Assembly (NCBI GenBank): GCA_016209105.1
Contig: JACQWR010000024.1
Span: forward strand, 62,001 to 126,000
Source: Deltaproteobacteria bacterium
GTDB lineage: Bacteria; Desulfobacterota; Syntrophia; Syntrophales; JACQWR01
DNA: 64,000 nt
Direction of reading: 5' to 3'
The position numbers and the translations under genes were made by a program. Under the pieces are notes generated by a model. The model had not been told where the DNA came from. It was given only the letters and a program-made list of their open reading frames with translations, and made no database searches. Of this stretch, positions 43,111 through 52,046 are shown in pieces (position 1 is the stretch's first letter; the number at the start of each line of letters is the position of its first letter).

Positions 43111-43323
43111 TTAGCAGCAGTATCCCCGTCGTTCAGGACGTCGAGACCTTGAAGCCCCTGCGAGGATACTGATAGGCTGTTGGGTCTTGGGTTTGCTCTG
43201 GACGGTAAAAGCCCCAAAGTTTACCGGCAGAAGTTCCCCCGACTGCTCCGGCATCTTGAGAATCCCCTCCGAAACGGCGTTAACAACTTTTTCAGCGTTC
43301 TCTTCAGTCAGCCCCGTGGCCAA
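43111..43323 (-). pseudogene. Possible decayed HU-like DNA-binding gene
   Basis: The frame reads LATGLTEENAEKVVNAVSEG and then LLPVNFGAFTVQSKPKTQ. This recalls HU helix 2 and the GFGxF strand, but the DNA-binding arm and C-terminal half do not match. The start region lies in another frame (an ATG near 43345 with MSREE) and no ATG opens this frame. It is probably a relic; confidence is low. The rest of 42954-43546 holds repeats only. Confidence 0.35.
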
Positions 43324-43399
43324 CCAGACATTCTTCCCGACTCATTGATACTGAACTGAATTGATTGAGAATTGAAACATTGCTTTTTCGCAGCGGTAG

Positions 43400-43444
43400 T
43401 ATACGAAGAACCCTCTCGTGAGTCAAAGGAATATTTGCCGCAGG
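43400..43444. repeat. Short repeat shared with the transposase relic
   Basis: About 45 bp (TATACGAAGAAC ... GTCAAAGGAATATTTGCC) matches 47595-47640 inside the REP-associated transposase relic, with few differences. It may be another fragment of the same transposase. Confidence 0.45.
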
Positions 43445-43546
43445 ATTCAGCTTTTCTCTCTCTCTTTTCATACTGGGTAAAAATATTGACTTTTCGGCGT
43501 GTAAACGCTACAGGGAGTCATCATCTCATGCTCCCTGAGTGAATCG

Positions 43547-43651
43547 CGAGCGCATTCTCCGCGGTCTGCCGCGGGGAAAGCAAGCGAATGGTTAATAGAA
43601 CGATTCCTTAAGGATCGAAGTTTCTCCGCGGCGTGCTGTGGAAAACTTCAA
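43547..43651 (+). repeat. REP-like structured repeat, copy 8
   Basis: Follows GTGAAT (43541-43546). CGCGAGCGCATT, hairpin CTCCGCGGTCTGCCGCGGGG, linker, second hairpin CTCCGCGGCGTGCTGTGGAA, end CTTCAA followed by TTG. Confidence 0.82.
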
Positions 43652-43835
43652 TTGAAACCTTTCCATATCCTGCGGGCGTCTCCGATCCCTCGGAAATGAC
43701 GCCGTTGAGCGTTCGCCCGCTTATCCCGTGAGCACGTTGCAAGACAGCACAGTACGCGCACGTTGCCGCACACAAATAGAGGTCGGCGTTACCGTTTACT
43801 TTATACAACGCTCGTCGAAGGGACTGGTGGAGAGT

Positions 43836-45179
43836 ATGCGGGAAAAAGGTGCAGAACCCCGAAAAACGCTTTCCGTGATTGACGGCGTTGCTCTTATTAT
43901 CGGGATCGTTGTCGGCACGGGTATCTTCAAGACCCCTTCCCTCGTTGCCGCCAATACGGGAGACGATCTTCAATTTTTTTCGGCATGGGTTCTGGGAGGA
44001 CTCGTTTCCCTGATCGGCGCACTGTGCTATGCGGAACTGGCCATAACCTATCCTCACACCGGGGGGGATTACCATTACCTTGCGCGTGCTTTCGGTCAGG
44101 ATGCGGCCTTTCTCTTCGGATGGGCACGGATGACCGTCATTCAGCCCGGTTCCATTGCCATGCTGGCCTTCGTTTTCGGTGACTACCTCTCTCAACTCCT
44201 GCCCCCGGTTTTTCCGCCCTCACTCTGCGCAATCCTGGCGATTCTCATCATGACCTCTCTGAATGTAGCGGGCACGCGGCAGGGGACGTGGACGCAAAAC
44301 GCGCTCACGGCTGCAAAGATTGCCGGCCTGGCAGCAGTGCTGGCGGCAGGAATGGCTTTCGCGCCGTCTTTGCCCGTGACGGCAGCAAGCACTCCCCCCA
44401 TGGACGGATCGTTCGGACTCGCCATGGTCTTCGTTCTCCTGACGTTCGGCGGCTGGAACGAGGCCGCATATATTTCCGCCGAACTGCGTGCAGGAAAGCG
44501 AACCATGCTCCCGATTCTGCTGTGGGGCGTCGGAGCCGTAACGGCAATCTATCTCCTTGCCGGTTTTGCTTACCTCAAAGGTTTGGGACTGCCTGCCCTG
44601 GCCCGCTCGGAGGTGGTAGCGGCCGATCTGATGCGGAATATCTTCGGTGAGGGAGGGGCCGGCTTCGTCAGCGTTCTTATCGCCGTTTCCGCGCTGGGGG
44701 CGATAAATGCCAACATTCTCACTGGAGCCCGTACCAATTATGCCCTCGGACGGGACTTTCCCCTGTTCGACGTTCTGGGCCGCTGGCGGGAAAAGACAAA
44801 TACGCCGGCCAATGCCCTTCTATTTCAAGGCGCCATCGCCTCGGCGCTGGTACTGCTGGGCGCATTCACCCGCAAAGGTTTTGTAACCATGGTAGAATTC
44901 ACCGCCCCCGTATTCTGGCTTTTTTTTCTTCTTACCGGCATCTCTCTTTTTGTGTTGCGCCGGCGGGAACCGGAGATTTCGCGTCCCTTTACGACACCCC
45001 TCTTTCCCCTTACCCCCCTGCTGTTCTGTGCCACCTGCATCTACATGCTACGGGCAAGCATTGCCTATACGGGTATCGGGGCGCTGGTCGGCCTGGTCGT
45101 GCTTTTCACCGGAATACTATTCCTGTTGCCGGCACGGTCCAAACGAAAAAACCGGGCAATGCCCGAGGCGCTTGATTGA
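43836..45179 (+). CDS. APC-superfamily amino acid permease
   Basis: 447 residues and 12 membrane segments. The first segment carries the substrate-binding unwound motif IIGIVVGTGIFKTPS, and the next reads GALCYAELAITYPHTGGDYH, both typical of APC amino-acid transporters. The ATG at 43836 has GGTGGAGAG just upstream; an earlier in-frame start at 43728 would add a non-conserved extension. It stands between REP-like repeats with no operon partner. The substrate is unknown. Confidence 0.88.
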   Translation: MREKGAEPRKTLSVIDGVALIIGIVVGTGIFKTPSLVAANTGDDLQFFSAWVLGGLVSLIGALCYAELAITYPHTGGDYHYLARAFGQDAAFLFGWARMTVIQPGSIAMLAFVFGDYLSQLLPPVFPPSLCAILAILIMTSLNVAGTRQGTWTQNALTAAKIAGLAAVLAAGMAFAPSLPVTAASTPPMDGSFGLAMVFVLLTFGGWNEAAYISAELRAGKRTMLPILLWGVGAVTAIYLLAGFAYLKGLGLPALARSEVVAADLMRNIFGEGGAGFVSVLIAVSALGAINANILTGARTNYALGRDFPLFDVLGRWREKTNTPANALLFQGAIASALVLLGAFTRKGFVTMVEFTAPVFWLFFLLTGISLFVLRRREPEISRPFTTPLFPLTPLLFCATCIYMLRASIAYTGIGALVGLVVLFTGILFLLPARSKRKNRAMPEALD

Positions 45180-45282
45180 ATTGAGGCTCCCCGCTCAAAG
45201 AGCGGGGCTTCCCGGCAAGGAGTATTTATTTTCATTGCGCCCCGTGACCCCGCTAAAAGGCAGGCTCGCGGGGACGCCCCCG

Positions 45283-45350
45283 GTCGGTAGCGAGTGCATT
45301 CCCCGTAGCGTAAGCTCGCGGTGGGGTACGCGAGCGAATAATTAACAGGA
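45283..45350 (+). repeat. Half REP-like repeat, copy 9
   Basis: CGGTAGCGAGTGCATTCC, hairpin CCCCGTAGCGTAAGCTCGCG-GTGGGG and GCGAGCGAATAATTAAC. The second hairpin is absent; the sequence runs directly into the ribosome-binding site of the following gene. Confidence 0.65.
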
Positions 45351-45360
45351 GGGAAAGACC

Positions 45361-46209
45361 ATGCATGCACGTCAAAAGTGGTGTTTCAGCACGTTGGCGC
45401 TGTTTCTGGTCGTTTTCAGCGTCATCGGGTTCGCTTCCGCAGAGGGCGATCCGGATATTCATTATGTGCCCACTCCCCAGTACGTCGTCAATGAACTGTT
45501 GGAGATCGCGGAAACAAACAAGGACGATATCGTGTACGATCTTGGTTGCGGGGACGGACGTTTTGTCATTACGGCAGCGAAAAAGTATGGGGCTCGTGGA
45601 GTAGGCATTGACATTGATCCTGAGCGTATCCGTGAAAGCCAGACGAACGCCATGAACGCCGGTGTCGCCGATCGGGTAAAATTTATCGAAGCGGATCTCT
45701 TTAAGACGGACGTCAGCCGGGCCACCATCGTCGCCCTGTACCTTCTCCCCCAATTGAATCTCCGCCTGCGTCCGAAATTATTCAAAGAACTGAAACCGGG
45801 CACACGCATCGTGTCCCACGACTTCGATATGGACGACTGGACCCCGGATATTGCGGGAGGGCTGGGCAGCAGCTTGTACTACTTATGGATTCTGCCGGCG
45901 GATGTAGAGGGAACATGGAACGTAAAGATTTCTCCCACGTCAGGGATCGCTCATGACTACCAGGTGCAGCTAACTCAGAAATTCCAGGAACTCATGGGGA
46001 GGACAATTTCCCGTAAAGAAGAAATAGAGATTTCCAGTCTCAAACTGAAGGGCGATGCCATAAGCTTTTTTTTAAGTGAAAGAATCAATCAGTGGAAAGT
46101 AGACATGCATTTCAAGGGCCGCGTCGAAGGGGATTCCCTGTCCGGCAGCGTACAGATCGAAGGAGGCCCCTACACAGGCTTGCATACCTGGACCGCAGTA
46201 AGAAACTAA
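45361..46209 (+). CDS. SAM-methyltransferase-like protein with signal peptide
   Basis: A clear Sec signal peptide (LALFLVVFSVIGFASAEG) precedes a class I methyltransferase core: VYDLGCGDGRFVITAAKKYG at about residue 58, then VGIDIDPERIRES and VKFIEADLF. The C-terminal third (from about 175) is a beta-rich domain that ends GGPYTGLHTWTAVRN. It has 282 residues. SAM is not normally available outside the cytoplasm, so an exported methyltransferase is puzzling; it may bind something else or be inner-membrane anchored. A paralogue faces it at 46479. Both have the opening VPTPQYVVNELL or VATPQQVVIEML. Confidence 0.8.
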   Translation: MHARQKWCFSTLALFLVVFSVIGFASAEGDPDIHYVPTPQYVVNELLEIAETNKDDIVYDLGCGDGRFVITAAKKYGARGVGIDIDPERIRESQTNAMNAGVADRVKFIEADLFKTDVSRATIVALYLLPQLNLRLRPKLFKELKPGTRIVSHDFDMDDWTPDIAGGLGSSLYYLWILPADVEGTWNVKISPTSGIAHDYQVQLTQKFQELMGRTISRKEEIEISSLKLKGDAISFFLSERINQWKVDMHFKGRVEGDSLSGSVQIEGGPYTGLHTWTAVRN

Positions 46210-46439
46210 CAGGCTGCTGAAAAATGCCCATCTGCGGCTCTGTTCCTTCGCCATTGAAGCTTCTCCACAGCGCTACGGAGAAGCTTCGATTCCCAAGAAA
46301 TCATCTTTTCATTATTCGCTCGCTTACCCCGTGGCAAGCCACGGGGAGTGCGCTCGCTGCCGAATTCAACGTACCGACAAGTACGCTTCCTGGCTCAGGA
46401 TTTTTGGGGCCTTGCACCTGGACATTTTTGAGCAGCCTG
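46210..46439. repeat. Dispersed inverted-end repeat, interrupted copy (filled site)
   Basis: Same family as 1105-1228, in reverse orientation, starting CAGGCTGCTGAAAAA and ending TTTTTGAGCAGCCTG. It is split at CCATT/CAACGTAC by a 111-bp REP-like element. Without the insert it is 119 bp. Confidence 0.85.
46256..46366 (-). repeat. REP-like structured repeat, copy 10, with defined insertion boundaries
   Basis: Read on the minus strand, TTGAAT of the target is kept on the left. The element starts TCGGCAGCGAGCGC, carries the CCCCGTGGCTTGCCACGGGG and CTCCGTAGCGCTGTGGAG hairpins and ends GAAGCTTCAAT against target GGCGAAGG. Its length by comparison with 1105-1228 is 111 bp. There is at most a 3-bp ambiguity (AAT). 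Confidence 0.92.
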
Positions 46440-46478
46440 TAGCGTAGATTTTTTCAGCGACTTGCTAACAGGTTTTTG

Positions 46479-47363
46479 TCAGAAATGGCGCTTTGCCGTC
46501 CACGGGTAACGCCCCGCAGATGGTCCCCCCGAAATTTCCAGATTGCCTTCGATGGTGTCGCCATGCACCCGCCCATCGAAGCGCATGGCTGCTGTTTCCC
46601 GATCCGCCGGATCACTGCACGTAAAACTCAGGCGCTCGCCCGTTAACCGGACCTCCCCCAGGGGATACTTTTTCTCCCCCACGCCCATTTGACCGCTGAT
46701 CTCCTGGAATCTCTGAGCAAGAGACAAGATATAGTCCCGCCTGCCAGCGGCGGCTGGTAAGGTCCAGCGCCACATTCCTGAAACCTCTGCGGGAACGACC
46801 CAGTAGTAAAATACCGCATCCCGAACATAGGTCAGATCAGGGTAATGATACCTTACCCCGCGCAGGCGGCCAATGCTGTCCGGCTTCCAGTCACCCATGT
46901 CAAAATCGTGGGACACAATACGGGTGCCTGCCTTGAGTTCACGAAAAAATTTCGGGCGCAACTTCACGTTCAACTCCGGGGTCAAATAGAGACTGACTAC
47001 CGTCGCCTTACTCAGTTTGGTCCGGAATAAATCTCCTTCAATAAATTTGACGCGATCGGTTACCCCCGCTTTTCCCGCATTCCTGTTGCTGAGCCTGATA
47101 AGAGCAGGATCAATGTCCACACCGACACCGCCGGCGCCGAACATCTGTGCGGCGGTGATAACGATACGCCCATCCCCGCAGCCAAGGTCATACACGATGT
47201 CGTCTTTCGTCACGTTCGCCATTTTGAGCATCTCGATCACAACTTGCTGGGGGGTGGCCACAAATTCCACATCGGTCTCATGTTTCTGCGCACAACCGGA
47301 AAAACAATACATGAAGGCAATTATTGCCGGCAGGAGAAACCACATTCTTCGTCGAAGCAGCAT
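46479..47363 (-). CDS. SAM-methyltransferase-like lipoprotein
   Basis: A paralogue of the protein at 45361, in convergent orientation. The signal ends MYCFSGCAQK, a good lipobox with Cys24, so it should be membrane-anchored outside the cytoplasm. The methyltransferase core shows VYDLGCGDGRIVITAAQMFG, VGVDIDPALIRLS and VKFIEGDLF; the same beta-rich tail ends GGPSAGRYPWTAKRHF. It has 294 residues. Retention of the SAM motif in both copies argues for a working site, but the cofactor outside the cytoplasm is unexplained. Confidence 0.8.
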   Translation of the reverse strand: MLLRRRMWFLLPAIIAFMYCFSGCAQKHETDVEFVATPQQVVIEMLKMANVTKDDIVYDLGCGDGRIVITAAQMFGAGGVGVDIDPALIRLSNRNAGKAGVTDRVKFIEGDLFRTKLSKATVVSLYLTPELNVKLRPKFFRELKAGTRIVSHDFDMGDWKPDSIGRLRGVRYHYPDLTYVRDAVFYYWVVPAEVSGMWRWTLPAAAGRRDYILSLAQRFQEISGQMGVGEKKYPLGEVRLTGERLSFTCSDPADRETAAMRFDGRVHGDTIEGNLEISGGPSAGRYPWTAKRHF

Positions 47364-47388
47364 CGCACTATCCTCAAATTAGATGGAT

Positions 47389-47419
47389 GAAACAAGAAAA
47401 CCCCCTGCCAGGGGGCTTT
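47389..47419 (-). terminator. Probable intrinsic terminator
   Basis: On the minus strand, AGCCCCCT-GGC-AGGGGGT is followed by TTTCTTGTTT. It lies after the transposase relic and before the methyltransferase gene on the same strand. Confidence 0.5.
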
Positions 47420-47421
47420 GC

Positions 47422-47690
47422 TCATCCCCATTTTTCCCAACATTTCCGCACGATTTGTTTCTCCTGTAGAAACGAAAGTCCCCCATAGAGCATTTCGCTG
47501 CGGACCACTTGTTTGCCGCGCTCCGCGCAATCTCCAGCGGCTTTCGGTACATCGCTGATAAATAATAAATGATAATGATTAGGCATGGTTCTTTTATACG
47601 AAGAACAACCGTATGTGTCAAAGAAATATTTGCCACATCCTGATGGGGTGTGTTGCCCCTGATCAGGGAAGAGATGTACTCCTCTGCTAA
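47422..47690 (-). pseudogene. Relic of a REP-associated tyrosine (Y1, HUH) transposase
   Basis: The minus strand encodes MPNHYHLLFISDVPKAAG around 47540-47586. H-Y-H in this context is the HUH metal site of IS200/REP-associated transposases (typically MxNHxHLL). The flanks do not match a full protein, there is no Tyr nucleophile region I can place, and a neighbouring frame holds part of the homology, so it is broken. It lies about 140 bp from REP-like copy 11. The stretch 47691-47829 shows nothing else. Confidence 0.5.
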
Positions 47691-47829
47691 GCAAACATAT
47701 TCCCTCTATGGCGTCCCGGCAGGGGTTGACAGACTGCAAACCTGTGGTTAATTTACCGTTAACTTTCTCGAAACAAAAAATCGAAATCGGGAACTTCACC
47801 CGCATCACTTGCGTTTGTTCTGTCTGAAT

Positions 47830-47911
47830 TCGGTAGCGAGCGAATGCTGAACGCTCTTGTTCCTTAAAGAATCGAAGATTCTCCTTGAGCTTGCTCTAAG
47901 GAGAGCTTCAA
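47830..47911 (+). repeat. REP-like structured repeat, copy 11, first hairpin deleted
   Basis: Follows TGAAT (47825-47829). It reads TCGGTAGCGAGCGAATGCTG, jumping across the first hairpin exactly at the AGCGAGCG direct repeats that flank it in other copies. The second hairpin and the CTTCAA end are present. Confidence 0.82.
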
Positions 47912-47981
47912 TTGTTCGGAAACGCGAGTGTAGGCAGGGGTTATTTATAACCAGAGGAAAAACCAATAGAGCGGAGCACAT

Positions 47982-50570
47982 ATGAGATTTGACAAATTTA
48001 CCTTAAAAGTGCAGGAAGCCCTGCAGGAAGCTCAGACGCTGGCCGGCAGTTACGGCCATCAGGGCATAGAACCGGAACACCTTTTAGCGGCATTATTAGA
48101 ACAACCGGAAGGCATTGCCGGCGACATCGTGAAGAAATTGGGCGCCGATCCTAAACGTCTCGGCAACGAGGGACGGAAGGCGCTCGACAATCTTCCGAAA
48201 GTGACAGGGGCGGGTGGCGGCCAGAGCTACATCACCCCCCGGCTGAACAAGGTTATGGATGCCGCCCTCTCCGAGGCGGCGCGTCTCACGGATGAATACG
48301 CCAGCGCGGAACATATCCTGATCGCCATCGCCGATGAAAAGGAAGGCCAAGCAGCGCGGATCCTCCGCGGGGCCAGCATTACCAGGGACAGTATCTTCAA
48401 GGTGCTCGTTGACATCAGGGGCAACCAGCGGGTTACCGATCCCAATCCAGAAGGCAAATACCAGGCACTTAAACGATACGCCAAGGATTTCAATGAGATG
48501 GCCAGAAAAGGCTCCTTCGATCCCGTTATCGGCAGGGACGAAGAAATCCGGAGGATCATGCAGGTTCTTTCGCGGCGGACCAAAAACAATCCCGTGCTCA
48601 TCGGGGAACCGGGCGTGGGGAAAACCGCTATCGTGGAGGGGCTGGCACAGCGAATCGTCAACGGCGACGTGCCGGAAAATCTGAAAGATAAACGCGTCGT
48701 CGGCCTCGATATCGGGGGACTCTTAGCCGGCGCCAAATACCGGGGCGAATTCGAAGAACGACTCAAGGCCGTGCTGAAGGAAGTGACGGATGCCCAGGGG
48801 GAGATCATACTCTTTATTGACGAAATCCATACCGTCGTGGGCGCCGGAGCAGCCGAGGGAGCGGTGGATGCCTCCAACATGCTGAAACCCGCCCTGGCGC
48901 GGGGGGAGTTGCGCTGCGTAGGCGCCACCACGCTTAACGAATATCGCAAACATATAGAAAAAGATCCTGCGCTGGAACGACGATTCCAGCCCATTTTTGT
49001 ACAGGAGCCTTCCGTGGAGGACACCATTGCCATCTTGAGGGGGCTGAAGGAACGCTATGAGGTTCACCACGGGGTCAGGATAAAGGACGCGGCGATTATT
49101 GCCGCAGCCAATTTGTCCAACCGTTATATCAGCGATCGCTTTCTTCCCGACAAGGCCGTAGATCTGATTGATGAAGCTGCTTCCCGCTTGCGGATCGAAC
49201 TTGACAGCCTGCCGGCGGAAATAGACGTGATGGAGCGAAAAGTGATCCAGCTCGCCATCGAGCGGCAGTCCCTGAAGAACGAGACGGACAAAACCTCCGT
49301 GGAAAGGCGCGACAAAATTGACCGGGAACTCGCCGACCTTAAGGAATCCATGGACAAGATGAAGCTCCACTGGACAAGTGAAAAAGAAGCCATCAAAAAG
49401 ATACAAACCATCAAAGGAAACATCGAAAACTATAAGACCGAGGAATTGAATGCCCAGCGTGAGGGTGATCTCGCCAAGGCCGCGGAAATCCGCTATGGAA
49501 AACTCGTGGAGCTGAACAAGGAACTGGAACAGGAGCACACAAGGCTTGCAGACCTGCAAAAAGACAAAAAAATGCTCAAGGAAGAGGTAGATGAGGAAGA
49601 CGTGGCGGAAGTGGTGGCCAGTTGGACGGGCATTCCCGTGGCACGGATGATGGAAAGCGATATCCAGAAACTCATCCACATGGAAGAACGACTCAAGCTT
49701 AGGGTTGTGGGGCAGGATGAGGGTATCAATGCCGTATCCAATGCCCTCAAACGGGCACGATCGGGCCTGCAGGAACCGACCCGTCCCATCGGATCCTTTA
49801 TTTTTCTCGGCCCCACGGGTGTGGGAAAAACCGAGCTGGCAAGGGCGCTTGCCGAATTTATGTTCGACAAAGAACAGGCGATGGTCAGGATTGATATGTC
49901 GGAATTTATGGAAAAACACGCTGTCGCGCGGCTGATCGGGGCTCCCCCCGGCTATGTGGGTTATGAGGAGGGAGGATACCTGACAGAGGCGGTGCGGAGA
50001 AGGCCCTATGCGGTGCTCCTTTTTGACGAAATCGAAAAAGCCCATCCCGACGTCTTCAATATCCTCCTGCAAATCCTCGATGACGGCAGATTGACGGATG
50101 GCCACGGGAGAACAGTTGATTTCAAGAACACGATCAACATCATGACCTCCAACGTGGGCAGCCAGTGGATACAGGATCCCCTGTTAAGTGACGAGCAAAA
50201 AAGGGACCGGGCGATGGAGGCCCTCCGGGTCACGTTCAAACCGGAATTCCTGAACAGGATAGACGACATTATCATGTTCAGAACGCTGAGCCGGGAGGAC
50301 CTTGACCGGATCATCCGGATACAGATTGGGCTTATTCAAAGGAGATTGGAGGAACGCAAACTTTCTATTGAATTGACAGACAAGGCAATTAGTTATATAG
50401 CCAAACTGGGATACAGTCCCGACTACGGCGCCAGGCCGCTGAAAAGGGTGCTCCAGAAACTTGTCCTGGATACCTTGGCGGCAAAGATACTGGAAGGCGC
50501 TTTTACGGAAGGCGATCATGTCGTCATCAATCCGACTGCCGACGGAAAGCTGGACTTCAGCAAGAAATAA
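47982..50570 (+). CDS. clpB: ClpB disaggregase
   Basis: A Hsp100 ATPase that, with DnaK, pulls proteins out of aggregates. It has 862 residues with a Clp N-domain repeat pair ([20 protein letters not shown]), first AAA+ (GEPGVGKT near residue 210; [13 protein letters not shown]), a coiled-coil middle domain (about 410-530) and second AAA+ (GPTGVGKT near 609; [13 protein letters not shown]). The domain set and length are complete. Upstream lie a REP-like copy and no clear heat-shock promoter that I can identify. htpX follows 85 bases later, a plausible stress pair. Confidence 0.97.
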   Translation: MRFDKFTLKVQEALQEAQTLAGSYGHQGIEPEHLLAALLEQPEGIAGDIVKKLGADPKRLGNEGRKALDNLPKVTGAGGGQSYITPRLNKVMDAALSEAARLTDEYASAEHILIAIADEKEGQAARILRGASITRDSIFKVLVDIRGNQRVTDPNPEGKYQALKRYAKDFNEMARKGSFDPVIGRDEEIRRIMQVLSRRTKNNPVLIGEPGVGKTAIVEGLAQRIVNGDVPENLKDKRVVGLDIGGLLAGAKYRGEFEERLKAVLKEVTDAQGEIILFIDEIHTVVGAGAAEGAVDASNMLKPALARGELRCVGATTLNEYRKHIEKDPALERRFQPIFVQEPSVEDTIAILRGLKERYEVHHGVRIKDAAIIAAANLSNRYISDRFLPDKAVDLIDEAASRLRIELDSLPAEIDVMERKVIQLAIERQSLKNETDKTSVERRDKIDRELADLKESMDKMKLHWTSEKEAIKKIQTIKGNIENYKTEELNAQREGDLAKAAEIRYGKLVELNKELEQEHTRLADLQKDKKMLKEEVDEEDVAEVVASWTGIPVARMMESDIQKLIHMEERLKLRVVGQDEGINAVSNALKRARSGLQEPTRPIGSFIFLGPTGVGKTELARALAEFMFDKEQAMVRIDMSEFMEKHAVARLIGAPPGYVGYEEGGYLTEAVRRRPYAVLLFDEIEKAHPDVFNILLQILDDGRLTDGHGRTVDFKNTINIMTSNVGSQWIQDPLLSDEQKRDRAMEALRVTFKPEFLNRIDDIIMFRTLSREDLDRIIRIQIGLIQRRLEERKLSIELTDKAISYIAKLGYSPDYGARPLKRVLQKLVLDTLAAKILEGAFTEGDHVVINPTADGKLDFSKK

Positions 50571-50655
50571 CCATCCCGTCGCCGCCCGATAAGAAGAAAC
50601 GGGGCTCGGCACGGAAAAGCAATGGGGTAATCGTCATAATAAGAGGAGGGTTCGC

Positions 50656-51507
50656 ATGAACAACACGTTTAAAACCGCCCTGCTGCTGGGCGCTCTGACG
50701 GGGCTTTTACTGCTTATCGGGGGATATTTCGGCGGCAGGAACGGCGTGGTTATCGCCTTTATCTTTGCCGTGGTGATGAACTTCGGAAGTTACTGGTTTT
50801 CCGACAAATTGGTGCTGCGCATGTATCACGCTCAGGAAGTGTCGGAAAATGAGGCGCCGGAGATTTATGCCGTGGTGCGGAACCTGGCCTTGAAGGCTTC
50901 TCTTCCGATGCCGCGGGTCTATATCATTCCCGGCGACACGCCCAACGCCTTTGCCACCGGCAGGGATGAAAATCACGCCGTCGTGGCCGTCACGGAAGGC
51001 ATATTGCGGATACTGAATCGGGAGGAACTGGAAGGGGTCCTGGCCCACGAACTTACCCATATTAAGAATAAAGATATGCTCGTGGGCTCTATCGCGGCAA
51101 CACTGGCCGGCGCCATCGTCATGCTGGCCAACATGGCCCAGTGGGCCGCGATCTTCGGAGGCGGCCGTCACGATGACGGCGAAGAAGGCGGCGGTACGAT
51201 CGGTCTTATCGTAATGGCAATACTTGCTCCCCTTGCGGCCACCATTATCCAGATGGCAATCTCCCGGTCGCGGGAATATCTTGCCGACGCGGGCGGTGCA
51301 AAGATTTCCGGCAAACCCTACAGCCTGGCCAGCGCCCTGGAAAAATTATCGAGAGCTTCCGCAGCGATCCCCATGAACGCCAATCCCTCCACGGCACATA
51401 TGTTCATTGTAAACCCGCTGACGGCCAGATCACTCATGAATCTTTTCAGCACTCATCCCCCTATCGAGGAGAGGATCGCCAGACTCCGGAGCATGAGGCC
51501 CGCATAA
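50656..51507 (+). CDS. htpX: HtpX-type membrane zinc protease
   Basis: An inner-membrane M48 peptidase in membrane protein quality control. Two N-terminal membrane segments are followed by the zinc motif HELTH ([13 protein letters not shown], near residue 134). Two further hydrophobic segments and the third ligand region [11 protein letters not shown] follow. It has 283 residues, normal for the family. It lies downstream of clpB in the same direction and has a GAGGAGGG site before the ATG. Confidence 0.94.
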   Translation: MNNTFKTALLLGALTGLLLLIGGYFGGRNGVVIAFIFAVVMNFGSYWFSDKLVLRMYHAQEVSENEAPEIYAVVRNLALKASLPMPRVYIIPGDTPNAFATGRDENHAVVAVTEGILRILNREELEGVLAHELTHIKNKDMLVGSIAATLAGAIVMLANMAQWAAIFGGGRHDDGEEGGGTIGLIVMAILAPLAATIIQMAISRSREYLADAGGAKISGKPYSLASALEKLSRASAAIPMNANPSTAHMFIVNPLTARSLMNLFSTHPPIEERIARLRSMRPA

Positions 51508-51584
51508 GCGTTTGTTCGGCGCGCAGGGAAAAGAAAAAAATATCCCGCATCCGTTACCGCTGCAGACCATGGAGAGGTTAGCAA

Positions 51585-52046
51585 ATGGAAGAAGACGAAA
51601 AAAAAGAAAAGTCATTTGTGGTTAGGGACAGACGCCTCTTCAACGAGTCAGGCCAGCCCCGCGCCGAGGCAATGTCAACAGCGGAAGCCGCCACGGCCAC
51701 GGGAAATGTAGAAACGGAGGAACCGTCGCCTGAGGTCAAGAAACAATCTCAGCCCGAGGGTAAGGAAGAACCCCAGCCGCAGGAAGCCGAACCGGTTCCG
51801 GAGGTCAATTTCTACAACTTCATCCTCTCACTGAGTTCCACCGCCATGTATCACTTCGGTGATTTTTCCGATCCGGCAACAAGGGAATCACAAAGAAACC
51901 TGGCAGCAGCGAAACAGACGATTGATCTCCTTTCCCTGTTGCAGGAAAAAACGAAAGGGAACCTCAATCCAGATGAAAAGAACCTGCTGGAGGGGATCCT
52001 GTATGAACTCCGTATCCGCTATGTGAAGGAAACGACCGAAGGATGA
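51585..52046 (+). CDS. DUF1844-family protein
   Basis: 153 residues. The first half is low-complexity, rich in Glu, Gln and Pro. The second half holds the conserved block FYNFILSLSSTAMYHFGDFS and then AAKQTIDLLSLLQEKTKGNL, ending with a helix, as in DUF1844. The function is unknown. Its stop overlaps the start of ispE by four bases (ATGA), so the two are translationally coupled. Confidence 0.85.
   Translation: MEEDEKKEKSFVVRDRRLFNESGQPRAEAMSTAEAATATGNVETEEPSPEVKKQSQPEGKEEPQPQEAEPVPEVNFYNFILSLSSTAMYHFGDFSDPATRESQRNLAAAKQTIDLLSLLQEKTKGNLNPDEKNLLEGILYELRIRYVKETTEG

Noticed and set aside
48723-50105. A 460-codon open frame on the minus strand
   Set aside because: Antisense to clpB, no family signal and no ribosome-binding site logic; a shadow frame.
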